A DNA stretch of 64,000 bases from Phascolarctobacterium faecium DSM 14760 (GTDB lineage: Bacteria > Bacillota > Negativicutes > Acidaminococcales > Acidaminococcaceae). A program made the translations under genes and the position numbers. The DNA is taken from contig NZ_QLTS01000007.1 in NCBI RefSeq assembly GCF_003269275.1, forward strand, positions 1 to 64,000, in the 5' to 3' direction. The notes below the pieces were generated by a model. It had not been told where the DNA came from, did no database searches, and saw only the letters and a program-made list of their open reading frames with translations. Positions 18,374 through 27,107 of the stretch are shown here, in pieces (positions within the stretch are counted from its first letter, which is position 1; each line of letters opens with the position of its first letter).

Positions 18374-19408
18374 ATGGAACCGGTCAAAGCTCCTGCGCCT
18401 TTAGTCATTATATCGTCATCGCCATATATCCATTGCGGCAGTACTATCAGCGCCGCTATGCGCGATGTTTTACTGTCACTTCTGCCGGCTCTGGCCGCCG
18501 CTGTTTACTTTTTCGGCTGGCCGGCGCTCAGCGTTATCCTTACCTGCTGCCTCTCGGCTGTCATCTGTGAAGCGTTATGTCAAAAGCTCATGCAGAGGCC
18601 GATTACCGTCGGTGACGGCAGTGCCCTTTTAACCGGCCTGCTGCTGGCATTTTGCCTGCCGCCCGAATTATCACTGGGTCTGGCAGCCTTCGGCAGCTTC
18701 TGTGCTGTCGTTATCGGTAAGCAGGTCTTTGGCGGCTTGGGCAGCAATATCTTTAACCCTGCCCACTTAGGCCGCGCCATCCTGCTCGCTTCCTTCCCGG
18801 CACAGATGACGACCTGGACCATGCCCTGGAACACTGCCGCCGCAGAAGCAGTTACTAAAGCCACACCTTATACCGACGCTGTCAGCAGCGCTACACCGCT
18901 GGCAGCTCTGCGCCTGGCCGAAAGCGCCTGGCAGCGCGGGCTTAATGTCGACCTGCCCTCACTGAGCGCACTGTTTTGGGGTAATGTCGGCGGTTCCTTA
19001 GGCGAAACATGTGTCCCGGCGCTGCTTTTAGGCGGAATTTATCTGCTCTGGCGAGGACACATCGACTGGCGTATCCCTGCTGGCTATATCGGCACGGTTG
19101 TCGTTATTACTGCTATTTACGGCTGGCTGCGCGAATATCCGACCTGGTTTGCCATTTATCATCTGCTTTCCGGCGGGCTGATCATCGGCGCCTTTTTTAT
19201 GGCTACTGACTGGGTCACCAGCCCGATCACCAAAAAAGGCCGGCTGATCTACGCACTCGGTCTTGGCATCCTTACAGCATTGATCCGCCTGCGCGGCGGT
19301 TATGTAGAAGGCGTCTGCTATTCGATCCTGATCATGAATATGGTCACTCCTTTGATTGACCGTTATGTAACTAACGTCCCCTTCGGAGGAGGTGCCCGCC
19401 ATGAGTAA
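18374..19408 (+). CDS. rnfD: Rnf electron transport complex subunit D
   Basis: A 344-residue polytopic membrane subunit. It carries the covalent flavin attachment region SSATPLAAL, equivalent to the SGATPL motif where FMN is linked to Thr by a phosphoester bond. GLGSNIFNPAHLGRAIL is also typical of the RnfD/NqrB family. GGAAGAC precedes the ATG. The following rnfG start lies inside its 3' end. The ApbE encoded downstream probably installs its FMN. Confidence 0.96.
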   Translation: MEPVKAPAPLVIISSSPYIHCGSTISAAMRDVLLSLLPALAAAVYFFGWPALSVILTCCLSAVICEALCQKLMQRPITVGDGSALLTGLLLAFCLPPELSLGLAAFGSFCAVVIGKQVFGGLGSNIFNPAHLGRAILLASFPAQMTTWTMPWNTAAAEAVTKATPYTDAVSSATPLAALRLAESAWQRGLNVDLPSLSALFWGNVGGSLGETCVPALLLGGIYLLWRGHIDWRIPAGYIGTVVVITAIYGWLREYPTWFAIYHLLSGGLIIGAFFMATDWVTSPITKKGRLIYALGLGILTALIRLRGGYVEGVCYSILIMNMVTPLIDRYVTNVPFGGGARHE

Positions 19409-19985
19409 AGATATTCTGCGGCTGGCGGCTATCCTGCTCGTTATCTGCGGTATTGCCGCAGCCTGCGTTGGTACTGCCCACGACCAGACAGCACCTTTGA
19501 TCGAAGCCCGCAAAGCAGACGCTGTCCGCGAAGGTTATAAGCAAGTACTGCCAGACGCCGGTCAGCTCACTGATGAACCGGCAGCAGGAAAGCATATCGT
19601 CGCTGTCAAACGTTCTGAAACAGACGGCCAGACCAACGGCTATATCTACACAGTCAATCCGGACGGCTACAGCGGTAAAGTAGTTATCATGCTGGGTATC
19701 GAATATCCCAGCGCCCGCATCAGCGGTGTAAAAATCCTGCAGCAAAATGAAACTCCCGGTCTGGGAGCAAAATGTACAGAACCGGCTTTTATAGACCAAT
19801 TTTTGGGTAAGGATCTCAGCCATGATCTGACTGTCAGCAAAAATGCTTCCCAACCGCAGGAGATCCAGGCTATTACTGCTTCGACCATCACCTCCAAAGC
19901 CGTTGTCAAAGGCATCAATTCTGCCCGCAGACATTATCAGGAACATTTCGGCGCGAGCAAAGCCGCCGCAGGGAAAGGAGTGTAA
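19401..19985 (+). CDS. rnfG: Rnf electron transport complex subunit G
   Basis: 194 residues. A single N-terminal membrane helix is followed by an extracytoplasmic FMN-binding domain. The flavinylation site is the TASTITSKAV segment near residue 160, a variant of the S-G/A-A-T-x-T/S target of ApbE. GVKILQQNETPGLGAKC is the usual upstream family motif. The ATG at 19401 follows GGAGGAGGT and overlaps the rnfD stop by eight bases. It relays electrons between RnfD and the remaining membrane subunits. Confidence 0.95.
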   Translation: MSKDILRLAAILLVICGIAAACVGTAHDQTAPLIEARKADAVREGYKQVLPDAGQLTDEPAAGKHIVAVKRSETDGQTNGYIYTVNPDGYSGKVVIMLGIEYPSARISGVKILQQNETPGLGAKCTEPAFIDQFLGKDLSHDLTVSKNASQPQEIQAITASTITSKAVVKGINSARRHYQEHFGASKAAAGKGV

Positions 19986-19987
19986 CC

Positions 19988-20590
19988 ATGCTGCCAGAAT
20001 TTACAAAAGGTATTATCAGGGAAAATCCGCTTTTTGTTCAGCTTTTAGGCGTCTGCCCGGCCCTGGCGACCACTTCTTCTTTAACTAATGCTCTTGGCAT
20101 GGGCGCGGCTTTTACTGCGGTTCTGATCGGTTCTAACCTGATTATTTCCGCACTGAAAAAATTTATCCCCGCCAACATCAGGATACCAGCCTATATCGTC
20201 GTCATCGCCTCTCTGGTTACCGTGACCGAAATGCTGATGAATGCTTATGTACCGGCGATCTACGAATCTTTAGGTATTTTTATTCCGCTGATCGTCGTTA
20301 ACTGTATCATTCTAGGACGGGCCGAAGCTTTCGCTTCTAAAAACGGCCTGTGGCTTTCCTTTCAGGACGCTGTCGGTATGGGTATCGGCTTTACGCTTGC
20401 TCTCAGCGCTATCGGCGCCTGCCGTGAATTTTTCGGAGCCGGTACCCTGCTCGGCCATGCCGTAGCACTGCCTGGAACGCAGCCCGTACTGCTGCTGATC
20501 CTGCCTGCCGGCGCCTTTCTGACCATGGGGCTGCTGTTTGGGGCACTCAACTATATCAAAGCCAGGCGGGAGGTAAACCATGGACAGTAA
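19988..20590 (+). CDS. rnfE: Rnf electron transport complex subunit E
   Basis: A 200-residue membrane protein of the RnfE/NqrD family with six predicted helices. Family motifs seen are NPLFVQLLGVCPALATTSS at the N terminus and IPLIVVNCIILGRAEAFA in the middle. AAAGGAG precedes the ATG. Its stop codon lies 11 bases into the next gene, rnfA, implying coupled translation. It forms with RnfA the core that holds a membrane iron site in characterised complexes. Confidence 0.96.
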   Translation: MLPEFTKGIIRENPLFVQLLGVCPALATTSSLTNALGMGAAFTAVLIGSNLIISALKKFIPANIRIPAYIVVIASLVTVTEMLMNAYVPAIYESLGIFIPLIVVNCIILGRAEAFASKNGLWLSFQDAVGMGIGFTLALSAIGACREFFGAGTLLGHAVALPGTQPVLLLILPAGAFLTMGLLFGALNYIKARREVNHGQ

Positions 20591-21155
20591 TTTCGCCATT
20601 ATCTTTTCTGCAGTTTTTATTTCCAATATCGTTTTATCACAATTCCTTGGCATCTGTTCCTTTCTGGGTGTTTCCAAAAGCCTGCGTAACGCGCTGGGGA
20701 TGAGCGCTGCCGTTGCCTTCGTTATGGTACTGGCTTCACTGATCTCCTGGCTGGTTTATTATCTGTTCCTGGCTCCCTATGACCTGACCTATTTAAAGAC
20801 CATCGTCTTTATTCTGGCGATCGCGTCTTTAGTGCAGCTGGTAGAAATGTTCATCAAGAAAATGCTGCCGGCACTGCATAAAAGCATGGGCGTATTTCTG
20901 CCGCTCATAACTACTAACTGTGCTATTTTAGGCGTTGCCCTTATCAATATCCAAAAAAACTATACACTCTGGCAAAGTCTGCTTAACGCTGTCAGCACCG
21001 CTGTCGGTTATACTCTGGCTTTGGTACTGTTTTCCTGCATCCGCGAACGGCTGGAAGACAGCGACGCTCCGGAATGTATGAAAAACCTGCCCCTTGCCCT
21101 GATCACGGCCAGCTGTATGTCGATCGCTATCATGGGCTTTGCCGGCATACACTAA
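20580..21155 (+). CDS. rnfA: Rnf electron transport complex subunit A
   Basis: A 191-residue six-helix membrane protein of the RnfA/NqrE family, homologous to RnfE and inserted in opposite topology. Family motifs are NIVLSQFLGICSFLGVS and FLPLITTNCAILGVAL; the Cys residues in both correspond to the iron ligands described for the complex. GGGAGGT precedes the ATG, and the gene overlaps the rnfE end by 11 bases. Confidence 0.96.
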   Translation: MDSNFAIIFSAVFISNIVLSQFLGICSFLGVSKSLRNALGMSAAVAFVMVLASLISWLVYYLFLAPYDLTYLKTIVFILAIASLVQLVEMFIKKMLPALHKSMGVFLPLITTNCAILGVALINIQKNYTLWQSLLNAVSTAVGYTLALVLFSCIRERLEDSDAPECMKNLPLALITASCMSIAIMGFAGIH

Positions 21156-21167
21156 AAGGAGAACACC

Positions 21168-22073
21168 ATGTGGAAATCTGTTGCTTTAGTAGCAGGCCTG
21201 GGCGGCATGTTCGGCGCTATTCTCGCTGTGGCAGGCCGCAAGCTGGCCGTACATACCGATCCCCGTATCGAAGAGATCACCAATCTACTGCCAGGCGCCA
21301 ACTGCGGCTCCTGCGGTTATCCCGGCTGCGGCGGACTGGCTGAAGCCATCGTTGCCGGACGCGACGGTGTTTCACCCTGTTTGGCCTGCTCGCCTGATTC
21401 TAAAAAGAAAATAGCGCGCATCATGGGCTTTACCGGCGATATACCTTTATCGCCCGACCTGCGTAAGGTCGCCCGCGTCGCCTGCAACGGCTGCAAAGAA
21501 AATGCACCCAAGCTGTACAATTATACCGGCATCAAAGACTGCCACCTGGTAGCCAAATACTACGGCGGACCGGGCAAGTGTAACTTTGGCTGTCTTGGTT
21601 TTGGTTCCTGCGTAAAAATGTGTCCCTTTCATGCCATTTCCATGAGCGAAAACGGTCTGCCTGTTATCGACTATGGTAAATGCAGCGGCTGCGGTATCTG
21701 CGCGCGGCAATGCCCGCAGATGGTATTGTATATTACCAGCGCCAGCACTAAGATCCATCTAAAATGCAATAACCGCGACAAAGGGAAAGCCGCTATGGTA
21801 GACTGCAGCGTTTCCTGCATCAGCTGCGGCATGTGCGCAAAAGTCTGCCCCGTGCAGGCCATTACCATGCGCGAAGATGCCAACGGCAGTCTGCCTGTTA
21901 TCGACCACAGTAAATGTATAGAATGCGGCCTTTGTGTTCAGAAATGTCCGCGTCATTGCCTGCATAAATTAGATCCCATTACTACCGAACACGAGCACGG
22001 CACCGTTGCTACGAATAAAAAAAGCAACTGCACATCCTGCCCGCTCGGAGAAAGCTGCGGCCAGAAACAATGA
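21168..22073 (+). CDS. rnfB: Rnf electron transport complex subunit B
   Basis: A 301-residue ferredoxin-accepting subunit. An N-terminal membrane helix is followed by a Fe-S domain with NCGSCGYPGCGGLAEAI. Ferredoxin-type 4Fe-4S motifs follow (CSGCGICARQCP, CISCGMCAKVCP and CIECGLCVQKCP), plus extra Cys sets (CNFGCLGFGSCVKMCP). A Cys-containing C-terminal tail (CTSCPLGESCG) is extra. AAAGGAG precedes the ATG. The stop codon overlaps the apbE start as ATGA. Confidence 0.96.
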   Translation: MWKSVALVAGLGGMFGAILAVAGRKLAVHTDPRIEEITNLLPGANCGSCGYPGCGGLAEAIVAGRDGVSPCLACSPDSKKKIARIMGFTGDIPLSPDLRKVARVACNGCKENAPKLYNYTGIKDCHLVAKYYGGPGKCNFGCLGFGSCVKMCPFHAISMSENGLPVIDYGKCSGCGICARQCPQMVLYITSASTKIHLKCNNRDKGKAAMVDCSVSCISCGMCAKVCPVQAITMREDANGSLPVIDHSKCIECGLCVQKCPRHCLHKLDPITTEHEHGTVATNKKSNCTSCPLGESCGQKQ

Positions 22074-23095
22074 AAAGTTACTGCAAAAAATATCTGCTCT
22101 TTCTGATACTGCTTTTAACATTCAGCATCAGCGGCTGCGGCGAAGAAGAACAGATCAAAGTCACCGACACCCGCTTTTCTATGGATACCTTCGTCAAAAT
22201 AGACGCCTACAGCGATAAACCCGGAGAAGCCCGCTTGGCTATAGACGACGCGATGCAGACCTTCCAAAAAACAGCCCAGGTCACGGACCGTTTTAACGAC
22301 GGCGGCCCCGGTTCCTTATACGAAGCCAACAGCAAAGCTGCAGCGGCCCCGGTTACGCTGGCTCCACAGCTTGCCGGACTGCTGAACTATCTGGACCATC
22401 AACCGGATGCGCAGCTCGATATTGCCATCGCTCCTGTCGTTGACCTCTGGCAGCTGGCCCGCAGCCAGAACAGACTGCCCGCTCCGGAAAAACTACAGGA
22501 ATCCTTACGCCATACAGGTAAAGACAAATATCATTTTGACGCTGCCGCACAAACACTAAGCTACAATGATCCTGACGTCAAACTTGACCTGGGTTCTGTC
22601 GCTAAAGGTTATGCCGTTGACGCGGCGGCGGCAACGCTGAAAAAACATTCTGGTATTACCTGCGCCCTGATCAACGCCGGCGGTAATATTAAAGCAATTG
22701 GTAATAAACCCGGCAACATGCCCTGGCGCGTTGCCATCCAGCACCCCCGTGATCCTGAAGCCTTTTTAGGTACGGTGATGCTCCATGACGGCCAGTCCGC
22801 CGCAACTTCCGGAGATTATCAGCGGTACTACGAACTGAACGGCATTCGCTACCATCATATTTTAGATCCGCAAACAGGGCAGCCGTCCCGTCTGCATCAA
22901 TCTGTAACAGTAATCGCGCCATCGGCGCTGGACGCTGATTATCATTCTACACTGTTCTTTTTACTGCCAACAACGGAAATCAAAAACAGGCTTACTGCTG
23001 CCAAAGATTTGGCCGTAGTCATTGTCGAAAATGACGGCAGTATTTTCGTCTCCGAAAATCTGCAGCAAACCTGGCAGCCTGCCAAAGGAATATGA
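22070..23095 (+). CDS. apbE: FAD:protein FMN transferase, lipoprotein
   Basis: 341 residues with a lipoprotein signal (SISGC, Cys near residue 23). It transfers FMN from FAD onto a Thr of RnfD and RnfG at the extracytoplasmic face. ApbE motifs are the FSMDTFVKI strand, KLDLGSVAKGYAVD, NAGGNIKAIG and the C-terminal HHILDPQTGQPS. The ATGA overlap with rnfB indicates translational coupling, consistent with a dedicated maturation factor for this Rnf complex. Confidence 0.95.
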   Translation: MKSYCKKYLLFLILLLTFSISGCGEEEQIKVTDTRFSMDTFVKIDAYSDKPGEARLAIDDAMQTFQKTAQVTDRFNDGGPGSLYEANSKAAAAPVTLAPQLAGLLNYLDHQPDAQLDIAIAPVVDLWQLARSQNRLPAPEKLQESLRHTGKDKYHFDAAAQTLSYNDPDVKLDLGSVAKGYAVDAAAATLKKHSGITCALINAGGNIKAIGNKPGNMPWRVAIQHPRDPEAFLGTVMLHDGQSAATSGDYQRYYELNGIRYHHILDPQTGQPSRLHQSVTVIAPSALDADYHSTLFFLLPTTEIKNRLTAAKDLAVVIVENDGSIFVSENLQQTWQPAKGI

Positions 23096-23097
23096 TT

Positions 23098-23466
23098 ATG
23101 CGCCGTAATGATTATCTGCTTTGTTTAGTCATCATCACAGCAGCACTGTGCGGGTTCTGGTATTCAGACAGCACTGCTGCGGACAGCAATGCCGTTGTAC
23201 GCATCACCCGGCACCACGAGCTTATCCTGCAGCAAACACTGCGTGATTTTCCCGATCAGTATCTTTTGCCAACTGAACATGGCAGCCTGACGATCACCAA
23301 AGCAAACAGCAGCCTTCGCGTCAGCGAGGCCCCCTGCCCTGATAAGCTCTGCGAAAAGCAGGGCCCAATTACCGGCAGCGGTTCTATCGTCTGCATTCCC
23401 GAAGGCGTTATTATTGAAATAATAACTTCCAAAGAAGGAGACTCTCCTGATGCGCTCCTCCACTGA
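23098..23466 (+). CDS. NusG domain II-containing membrane-anchored protein
   Basis: 122 residues. An N-terminal hydrophobic helix precedes a small extracytoplasmic beta domain of the NusG-II type with a paired-Cys pattern: CPDKLCEKQGPI, then IVCIPEGVIIEI. This protein recurs beside apbE and Gx-type genes in Firmicutes respiratory loci, but its role is undefined. The ATG at 23098 is preferred over 23092 because AAAGGA then has normal spacing. It overlaps the next gene's start. Confidence 0.82.
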   Translation: MRRNDYLLCLVIITAALCGFWYSDSTAADSNAVVRITRHHELILQQTLRDFPDQYLLPTEHGSLTITKANSSLRVSEAPCPDKLCEKQGPITGSGSIVCIPEGVIIEIITSKEGDSPDALLH

Positions 23467-23968
23467 TACGACAACTAAAACCATGCTTGTCCTGGCACTG
23501 CTGGCAGCGCTGGCAGTTTTGCTGCGTCTGGGCGAAAACCTGCTGCCCCTGCCTGTCCAATTGGGCGCAATTCGTCCGGGACTGGCCAATACTATTACTA
23601 TTTTATGTTTATATTTGTTCGGTCTGCGCCTGACCGGGCTTTTTTTGACTGCCCGCGTTCTTCTGGTCGGACTTTTGAGCACAGGCCTTTTTACACCTGG
23701 TTTTCTTATCGGCCTTGGAGGAACGCTTTTAAGCCTGCTGCTGATGGAAGCAGGACGGCGCCGTCAGCTTTTTTCACCCTATGGTATCGGCATCCTGGGG
23801 GCTGCCGCACATAATACAGGTCAGATCCTGACTGCTTCCCTGATAATGCAAAGTTTCGCTTTATTCTCCCTGCTGCCGTTACTGCTCCTTTTATCATTGC
23901 CTTTCGGATTGCTGACCGGTGCTGTTGCCGCAAAAACATTACCGTTCCTGAAACAATATCTGCATTGA
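23450..23968 (+). CDS. Gx transporter family protein
   Basis: A 172-residue integral membrane protein with five or so helices. It matches the Gx-transporter family, often annotated as heptaprenyl diphosphate synthase component I (LPLPVQLGAIRPGLANTITI near residue 35, then a Gly-rich GFLIGLGGTLLSLL). The topology resembles ECF S components. It is the last gene of the rnf-apbE-NusG-II set, overlapping it by 17 bases. It may supply a cofactor precursor, but there is no direct evidence for substrate. Confidence 0.75.
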   Translation: MRSSTDTTTKTMLVLALLAALAVLLRLGENLLPLPVQLGAIRPGLANTITILCLYLFGLRLTGLFLTARVLLVGLLSTGLFTPGFLIGLGGTLLSLLLMEAGRRRQLFSPYGIGILGAAAHNTGQILTASLIMQSFALFSLLPLLLLLSLPFGLLTGAVAAKTLPFLKQYLH

Positions 23969-23986
23969 ATTCACCGATCCTTCACT

Positions 23987-24014
23987 TTTACTAAGTTTCA
24001 GCTTATGATATAGT
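23987..24014 (+). promoter_or_regulatory. Promoter of the HlyD-like lipoprotein
   Basis: TTTACT and TATAGT are separated by 16 bases, ending 35 bases before the ATG. This suggests independent expression from the rnf operon. Confidence 0.5.
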
Positions 24015-24049
24015 AAAAGATGATATCAGATAACGAAGGAAGTTTTTAC

Positions 24050-24952
24050 ATGAAAAAATTACTGCTTTTATTCTGCAGCCTGCTGCTTATTGCCGGCTGC
24101 GGTAAACCGGCTGCTACCCTGCCCACTGTTATCGGCAGCGGCAATGTCGATATCCCAGCTTATAAAATAACAGCGCCTGCTGCCGGAAAAATCTTAGGAC
24201 TGATCCTTGAATCTGGCGAACGTATCGGTAAAGGGCAGCCTTTATTTGCAATTGAACAGCCGGAGCTTGACGCCGCTGTTGAAGACGCTGCTACCGAAGC
24301 GGCCCGCGCCGATGCTGAGCTTACTAACCTGGAAAGCGGAAGCGGTGAACAGGCCATAGCCGCTGCTGATTATTCACTGCAGAGTGCCGAGAGCTCTTAT
24401 CAGGCGGCGGAGCAGAACTATCAAAAAATGGCCTCTCTTTACGCTCAAAACGCTATCGCCAGGATCAAAGTGGAACAGGCACAGGCAGCACTGGCGGCAG
24501 CAGAAGCCAACCTGGAAGCCGCCAAAGCGCATCAGACACGTTTGACTGCCAAAGCTTCACCCGAAGCTATCGAACAGCAAAAGCAAGCAGCACTCCAGGC
24601 ACAACAGCATTATCAACAGCTGCTGCAAAAACAGCAGGCCAACGAAGCCCAGAGCCCCTGTACCGGCATAGTGACGGAAAAACTGCTAAGCAGCGGAGAT
24701 ACAGCTGCTCAGGGACAACATATCCTGACTATCCGCGCAACCGAACAATGCCAGGTAAATCTGAAAATGCAGCCGCAGCAGGCCGCAGCTTTAAAAACAG
24801 GTCAGGAAGTAATTGCCGAGGCCGCTGTACTCAAAAAAACTTTCCCCGGTACTATCACAGCCATTAATAACGGTACTGTCACCATCATGCTGGAAAACAA
24901 ACTTGAAGAACTAAAGGCAGCAATGGAAGTCAGCATCAGCCTGAAAAAATAA
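24050..24952 (+). CDS. HlyD/RND-type periplasmic adaptor lipoprotein
   Basis: 300 residues with a lipobox (LLLIAGC). A biotinyl-lipoyl-like half (APAAGKILGLILESGERIGKGQPLF, about residues 43-67) is followed by a long Ala/Gln-rich coiled-coil hairpin (about 75-200). The second lipoyl half (SPCTGIVTEKLLSSGDTAAQGQ) and a beta-barrel end come last. The architecture is that of membrane-fusion proteins that bridge an inner-membrane exporter to the outer membrane. No ABC or RND partner is adjacent. The ATG at 24050 follows GAAGGAAG. The C terminus is short for the family. Confidence 0.82.
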   Translation: MKKLLLLFCSLLLIAGCGKPAATLPTVIGSGNVDIPAYKITAPAAGKILGLILESGERIGKGQPLFAIEQPELDAAVEDAATEAARADAELTNLESGSGEQAIAAADYSLQSAESSYQAAEQNYQKMASLYAQNAIARIKVEQAQAALAAAEANLEAAKAHQTRLTAKASPEAIEQQKQAALQAQQHYQQLLQKQQANEAQSPCTGIVTEKLLSSGDTAAQGQHILTIRATEQCQVNLKMQPQQAAALKTGQEVIAEAAVLKKTFPGTITAINNGTVTIMLENKLEELKAAMEVSISLKK

Positions 24953-24976
24953 AACTTCCAAATAAAACATAATAAT

Positions 24977-25026
24977 AAAACCTTCAGCACAGAAACTTAA
25001 CGCTCTGTACTGAAGGTTTTACTTTT
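24977..25026. terminator. Bidirectional terminator
   Basis: AAAACCTTCAG pairs with CTGAAGGTTTT, with an inner ACAGAG-like helix, between the convergent adaptor and exported-protein genes. Confidence 0.85.
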
Positions 25027-25041
25027 TCATCGATTCTGACA

Positions 25042-25575
25042 TCAATAACGCTCTACCGCTACATCATGCGCCAGTTTGTACTTAAACTGCATCCCCGGTT
25101 TACAGCTGACATTTTTGCCTTTAAAAGCCAGACCTGCAAAAGGAACAGCCACACCTGCCGCCAGCGAAGTATAATTCATATCTCCTGAAAATTTTATTTC
25201 CTCATTATTCAATCTGAGCAGATAACCATTGGGCAGATAATAATCTTTAAGCCTCATCCTGATCACGCCCTTTTGTGACAGCAGCTTGCCTTTCTGCACT
25301 TTTTTCAGGTACCCTTCCAAAACAGTTCCTTTAGGAATGATGACCTCATCAGCAACACTGACAGCTTCCAATAATTTTACAGAAACAGTATCGCCGACTT
25401 TATTTCTCTTACTTTCCAGAAAATTCATCAGCTCTAACTGCAGCACAGTATCCTCTGGAATAGTAATGCCGGTTCTCGATATCTGCTGCTCTGCGGCCGC
25501 CGAACTTCCGATCGGCAGGCAGACCGCGGCAACAGCCAGCAACCCGGACAGTAAACAACACAAAAATTTATGCAC
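25042..25575 (-). CDS. Exported protein of unknown function
   Basis: 177 residues beginning at a GTG with AAGG nearby. A signal peptide (hydrophobic segment ending in SSAAAE) precedes an all-beta mature region. Motifs include TVLQLELMNFLESKRNKVGD and VIIPKGTVLEGYLKKV, a pattern seen in many uncharacterised periplasmic proteins of Gram-negative bacteria. It lies 28 bases downstream of the ion-channel gene on the same strand, so co-transcription is likely. No catalytic residues are evident. Confidence 0.7.
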   Translation of the reverse strand: MHKFLCCLLSGLLAVAAVCLPIGSSAAAEQQISRTGITIPEDTVLQLELMNFLESKRNKVGDTVSVKLLEAVSVADEVIIPKGTVLEGYLKKVQKGKLLSQKGVIRMRLKDYYLPNGYLLRLNNEEIKFSGDMNYTSLAAGVAVPFAGLAFKGKNVSCKPGMQFKYKLAHDVAVERY

Positions 25576-25603
25576 TTTTTTTGCCTTCTTTCACCAGCTG
25601 TAA

Positions 25604-26341
25604 TTATTGTTTTTTCAGATCTTCGCTGCCCTTAACGCCTGACAGCCACAAGCCAATCGCTACAACATTAATAAACTGCCCTAAAAAACCCTCCAGCAAA
25701 ACCAGCATTTTTAAAAACCGCGACTCCGGCACAATATCACCGTAACCGATAGTCAAGATACTGACGCCGCTGAAATACAGGCAATCAAGATATCCATTCA
25801 GACGATTAACAGTACGCGGCAGCAATTGTTCGTTGCCGCCACTGTCCTTATGCGGCACCAACTCCCAAAAATGCGGAACATTACGCAAAACTGTACTTTC
25901 CTGCAGTTCAGTAACATGCATATCGCCGTCCCACTCCTTCACCAATCCTTCGACACTGGTCGTATTAGTAGCCACAAAATTTTCGGTGTCGCTGAAAAAA
26001 TAATATAAATTGCCGAAGGCCAGCCAAATCATCAGATAGGCGCTGATAATAAGCATCATACGCCGCTGACCCGTAGTATTACTGTTGATTGCCGCCCAGA
26101 TCGCAATACTGATAAAACTCAATAACAAGAACAGCAGCAGCAGAACGATGCCCAACAGCAGACCTGCCTTGAAGCGGCCATTGCCGTAAATAACTATATA
26201 ATCAAATAATACACTGGCGATCACGGGTGCGCTGGCCAAAAGACCCAGTGAGATCAAAAATTTATAAAAATTTTCGTCAAGCAGCTGCTTGTACCATTTT
26301 TTCAAACCAAAAACATCGATTTTTATTTTCATTCTGCTCAT
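25604..26341 (-). CDS. Ion channel protein with TIGYGD selectivity filter
   Basis: 245 residues. Three or four hydrophobic helices precede a long extracytoplasmic stretch of about 70 residues and a pore module (LYFSGVSILTIGYGDIVPES), followed by the last helix. The TIGYGD filter is the K+ channel signature. There is no cytoplasmic RCK or cyclic-nucleotide domain, so gating is unclear. Start choice is uncertain: ATGs at 26368, 26341 and 26332 are in frame, and 26341 is taken as a compromise with AAAAGAG upstream. Confidence 0.85.
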   Translation of the reverse strand: MSRMKIKIDVFGLKKWYKQLLDENFYKFLISLGLLASAPVIASVLFDYIVIYGNGRFKAGLLLGIVLLLLFLLLSFISIAIWAAINSNTTGQRRMMLIISAYLMIWLAFGNLYYFFSDTENFVATNTTSVEGLVKEWDGDMHVTELQESTVLRNVPHFWELVPHKDSGGNEQLLPRTVNRLNGYLDCLYFSGVSILTIGYGDIVPESRFLKMLVLLEGFLGQFINVVAIGLWLSGVKGSEDLKKQ

Positions 26342-26520
26342 CTCTTTTCTTGCTGACTCTCTTTGCATTGTATCACGATTACAGGTATTTAAGAAAGTAT
26401 CCTAAGAATTTTTTTATTTAAAAACCGGGCTTCAATATTATCGTAAATATATTATCTGCACGCTTTCTATGCTATAATAAATATGAACAACAAAAATTTA
26501 TGTATCAGGAGGCAAATATC

Positions 26521-27066
26521 ATGGCACTTTTAAACAAACTTGGCGAAATAGTTAAATCCGCCGCTGAAAAAACTGAAGAACTCACTAAAACTCTTGGTGA
26601 GAAAGCAGAAGCTGCCCTCGAAATCCAGCGCCTGAACTCTCAAGTCAATAAAGAACGCAGTAAAATCAGCGATACCCACAAAAAAATCGGTGAGATCCTG
26701 TGGGCTAAATTTGAAGCAGGCGAAGAAATACCTGAAGAATTCAAGGAACACTGCACTGCTATCAGTGAAGCTTTGACCAAAATCGATGAACACAAAGTCG
26801 CTATTGCCAAAATCAAAGCAACTGCCTTTGCCGGAGAAGAACCGAAAACATCCTGCCCGTCCTGTGGCGCTCAGGTGACGCTCAACTCAAAATTCTGCGG
26901 CGAATGCGGCGGTAAAATGCCGGTCCATGAACCGGAACCCGTTGAAGAAGAAGCTGCTCCTCTGACAGAGACAGTCGACGAAACCAAAGCAGAAACTGCT
27001 GAAGTTGTGGATACTCCTGCCGAAGCAGAAGCTGCTGAAACTGAAAAAACAGAAACCAAAGCATAA
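26521..27066 (+). CDS. Coiled-coil protein with zinc ribbon and acidic tail
   Basis: 181 residues in three parts. An N-terminal amphipathic coiled coil (about 1-100, heptads such as LNKLGEIVKSAAEKTEELTK) comes first. A zinc ribbon (CPSCGAQVTLNSKFCGECGG, about 112-131) follows. The tail of about 50 residues is rich in Glu, Ala and Thr. There is no signal peptide or membrane segment, so it is cytoplasmic. AGGAGG precedes the ATG. The gene stands alone, with a terminator after it. No function is known; the layout resembles zinc-ribbon scaffolding proteins. Confidence 0.8.
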   Translation: MALLNKLGEIVKSAAEKTEELTKTLGEKAEAALEIQRLNSQVNKERSKISDTHKKIGEILWAKFEAGEEIPEEFKEHCTAISEALTKIDEHKVAIAKIKATAFAGEEPKTSCPSCGAQVTLNSKFCGECGGKMPVHEPEPVEEEAAPLTETVDETKAETAEVVDTPAEAEAAETEKTETKA

Positions 27067-27075
27067 CTGTTATAA

Positions 27076-27107
27076 GAAAAACCAGTCCATATGGACTGGT
27101 TTTTTTA
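27076..27107. terminator. Bidirectional terminator
   Basis: AAAAACCAGTCCAT pairs with ATGGACTGGTTTTT as an almost loopless palindrome between convergent genes. The T tail runs into the 3' end of the minus-strand gene. Confidence 0.9.
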
